Of a stretch of DNA of 5,204 nucleotides, positions 4,169-5,204 are shown piece by piece. A program made the position numbers and the translations under genes. Within the stretch, counting starts at the first letter, position 1. Every line of letters begins with the position of its first letter. The stretch is from positions 1 through 5,204 of the forward strand of contig CAMYYQ010000124.1 of NCBI GenBank assembly GCA_947303535.1, written 5' to 3'. Origin of the DNA: an uncultured Ruminococcus sp. Lineage in GTDB: Bacteria > Bacillota_A > Clostridia > Oscillospirales > Ruminococcaceae. Below the pieces are notes generated by a model. The model ran no database searches, was not told the DNA's origin, and was given only the letters and a program-made list of their open reading frames with translations.

Positions 4169-4199
4169 AAAAAAACAGGGACGACATTAGTCGTCCCTG
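4169..4199 (-). terminator. Strong terminator of the M42-GNAT operon
   Basis: CAGGGACGAC (4176-4185) and GTCGTCCCTG (4190-4199) form ten perfect pairs with an ATTA loop. Read on the minus strand it is followed by seven Ts (4175-4169) and begins 20 bases after the acetyltransferase stop, a classical intrinsic terminator. Its stem core equals that of palindrome copy 3, and it falls about 62 bases after copy 6, in step with the array, so it probably derives from the same palindrome family. Confidence 0.92.
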
Positions 4200-4219
4200 C
4201 ATTTACTATTATAAAGCTT

Positions 4220-5017
4220 TCATCTTTCTTCAAGACGACCCTTAGCTGCGCTGTCCTTTTCGATGTCGATACGTTCAAGGACTATCTCACGTCCTGCGAT
4301 GCGGAAGCCTATTTCGGTATAGAAGCTTACGCGGACATCAAGAGCCAGCAGGTATGCACGTTTTCCAAGTCCGTTGAAGAATTTGGCAAGCCATTTGAGA
4401 AATTCTCTTGCATAGCCTCTTCCACGGGCAGCCGTATTTGTAGCCACCTGACCGATGAGGACTGTGCTGCCGATATCGAACACGGCAGAAGCTGTAGTAG
4501 AGTTGCGGTAGGTGAACACTCTGCTGATACCGTGTCGGCATCTGTGAGAGGTATCGGTATACCACAGTGAAAAGTCGGCGATATTCGGAAATCCCTCGCT
4601 GAGTATCTTGTATACATCGGGGAGATTGGGATTGAACTCAACGTGCTCCTCGATAGCTTCAAGGGGAGTATCATCAGGTATAAGCTCGAAGATAGTACGG
4701 TTGAGCACCTGATACCTTTCGGGTATCTTTATGCCTTCGAGTATCTTCTGGTCGCCCTCGATACGGAAAGGCACGTTCATACTGACGAAAAGGTCTATCT
4801 CCTCATTGGGTTCGAGTTTTCCGTCGCCGCAAATAATAAGCGTAGAATTTATAATGAACATGAATCCGATACCTGTCTCATCGGTTATCTTGTAGAAACG
4901 GCAGAATTCATAATTCGGACCATAGGCTCTCATATATGCAAGCATTTTTTTGCCTGAGAGGGTCTTGTTGAGCAGTACGCGGTCGAGCTCATGCTCATGT
5001 TCGATAAGTGTTATCAT
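4220..5017 (-). CDS. GNAT-family N-acetyltransferase
   Basis: This protein of 265 residues should transfer acetyl from acetyl-CoA to an amine of an unknown substrate. The GNAT fold is in the C-terminal half: a beta strand ending in STVLIGQVAT (184-193), the acetyl-CoA pyrophosphate loop ARGRGYA (197-203) with the following helix EFLKWLAKFF, and motif B, SFYTEIGF (231-238), with Tyr233 in the place of the usual general acid. The N-terminal 130 residues (for instance YKITDETGIGFMFIINST, 42-59) do not show a second acetyltransferase motif and probably form a substrate-side domain. The ATG at 5017 overlaps the stop of the M42 peptidase gene as ATGA; AGAAGG (5034-5029) is eleven bases upstream, inside that gene. 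Expression should therefore be coupled to the peptidase. Peptide or amino-acid acetylation is a reasonable guess from context only. Confidence 0.88.
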   Translation of the reverse strand: MITLIEHEHELDRVLLNKTLSGKKMLAYMRAYGPNYEFCRFYKITDETGIGFMFIINSTLIICGDGKLEPNEEIDLFVSMNVPFRIEGDQKILEGIKIPERYQVLNRTIFELIPDDTPLEAIEEHVEFNPNLPDVYKILSEGFPNIADFSLWYTDTSHRCRHGISRVFTYRNSTTASAVFDIGSTVLIGQVATNTAARGRGYAREFLKWLAKFFNGLGKRAYLLALDVRVSFYTEIGFRIAGREIVLERIDIEKDSAAKGRLEER

Positions 5018-5204
5018 AATTCGGGTATCCTTCTGGCGAGAATTTTTACAAGCTTGTATGAGCTTTCAAGGTCAGACATCTCAATGACTGACGAAGGGGA
5101 GTGCAGGTATCTGCAAGGAACGGATATAGCGATAGTACGCACACCGCTGCCGCTTATGTGTATCGCGCCCGAGTCGTTTCCACCTGCTATCATGGTCTTT
5201 GTCT
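5014..5204 (-). CDS. M42-family metallo-aminopeptidase, C-terminal part
   Basis: The last 62 codons plus a partial one enter from the right edge; the N-terminus is outside. The translation contains AGGNDSGAIHISGSGVRTI, then ISVPCRYLHSPSSVIEMSDL, then a helix to the C-terminal RRIPEL. This matches the end of M42 peptidases (glutamyl aminopeptidase, TET and CelM/FrvX types), where the usual forms are GGTDAGAIH and PCRYIHSP. The His of YLHSP corresponds to a ligand of the dinuclear metal centre. These enzymes are cytoplasmic, often dodecameric, and trim short peptides from the N-terminus. Asn replaces the usual Thr and Ser the usual Ala in GGNDSG, a mild variation. The stop TGA (5016-5014) overlaps the ATG of the downstream acetyltransferase by four bases. 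The metal-binding residues encoded upstream cannot be checked here. Confidence 0.9.
   Translation of the reverse strand, partial: TKTMIAGGNDSGAIHISGSGVRTIAISVPCRYLHSPSSVIEMSDLESSYKLVKILARRIPEL

Noticed and set aside
4084..4278. Minus-strand open frame of 64 codons spanning the GNAT terminator
   Set aside because: It crosses a strong terminator and overlaps the end of the acetyltransferase in another frame; it is a shadow frame.

Overview
The window looks like a stretch of chromosome from a low-to-moderate GC Gram-positive of the class Clostridia, most likely a Ruminococcus-type gut or rumen bacterium. The reasons are near-consensus sigma-A promoters (TTGACA-N17-TATAAT class), AGGAGG-type ribosome sites, short hairpin terminators, a Thr/Ser/Glu-rich lipoprotein tether, a BspA-like leucine-rich repeat protein, and a GTAG-headed intergenic palindrome family. 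The genus is an inference from style, not from a marker gene.

Layout. Positions 1-289 (minus) hold the N-terminus of a Thr-rich lipoprotein that runs off the left edge. A divergent promoter pair (318-346 minus; 392-420 plus) drives it and a family-2 glycosyltransferase (455-1192, plus). The glycosyltransferase converges on a leucine-rich repeat protein (1260-2402, minus), and the two share a bidirectional terminator (1220-1253). The repeat protein has a zinc ribbon at each end, no signal peptide, its own TTGACA-N17-TACAAT promoter and a 16-nt palindrome over the predicted start of transcription. Next comes a single-gene unit for meso-diaminopimelate dehydrogenase (2590-3579, minus), with its own extended -10 promoter and terminator.

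A 640-base gene-free region (3580-4219) follows. Beyond the ddh promoter it is filled by two arrays of phased heptanucleotides and by a series of six to nine short palindromes. Six of these start with GTAGGG, and their stems differ in sequence while staying paired. The last palindrome has become the terminator of the gene to its right. This is the most unusual part of the window: it resembles REP elements, whose GTAG foot is the recognition mark of REP-associated tyrosine transposases.

At the right end, a GNAT acetyltransferase (4220-5017, minus) overlaps by four bases the end of an M42-family metallo-aminopeptidase (5014-5204 and beyond, minus), so the two are probably translationally coupled in one operon whose promoter lies outside the window.

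The genes do not form one pathway. They are four or five independent transcription units: cell surface (lipoprotein), glycan or lipid glycosylation (GT2), lysine and peptidoglycan precursor synthesis (Ddh), peptide turnover (M42 plus GNAT) and one repeat protein of unknown role.
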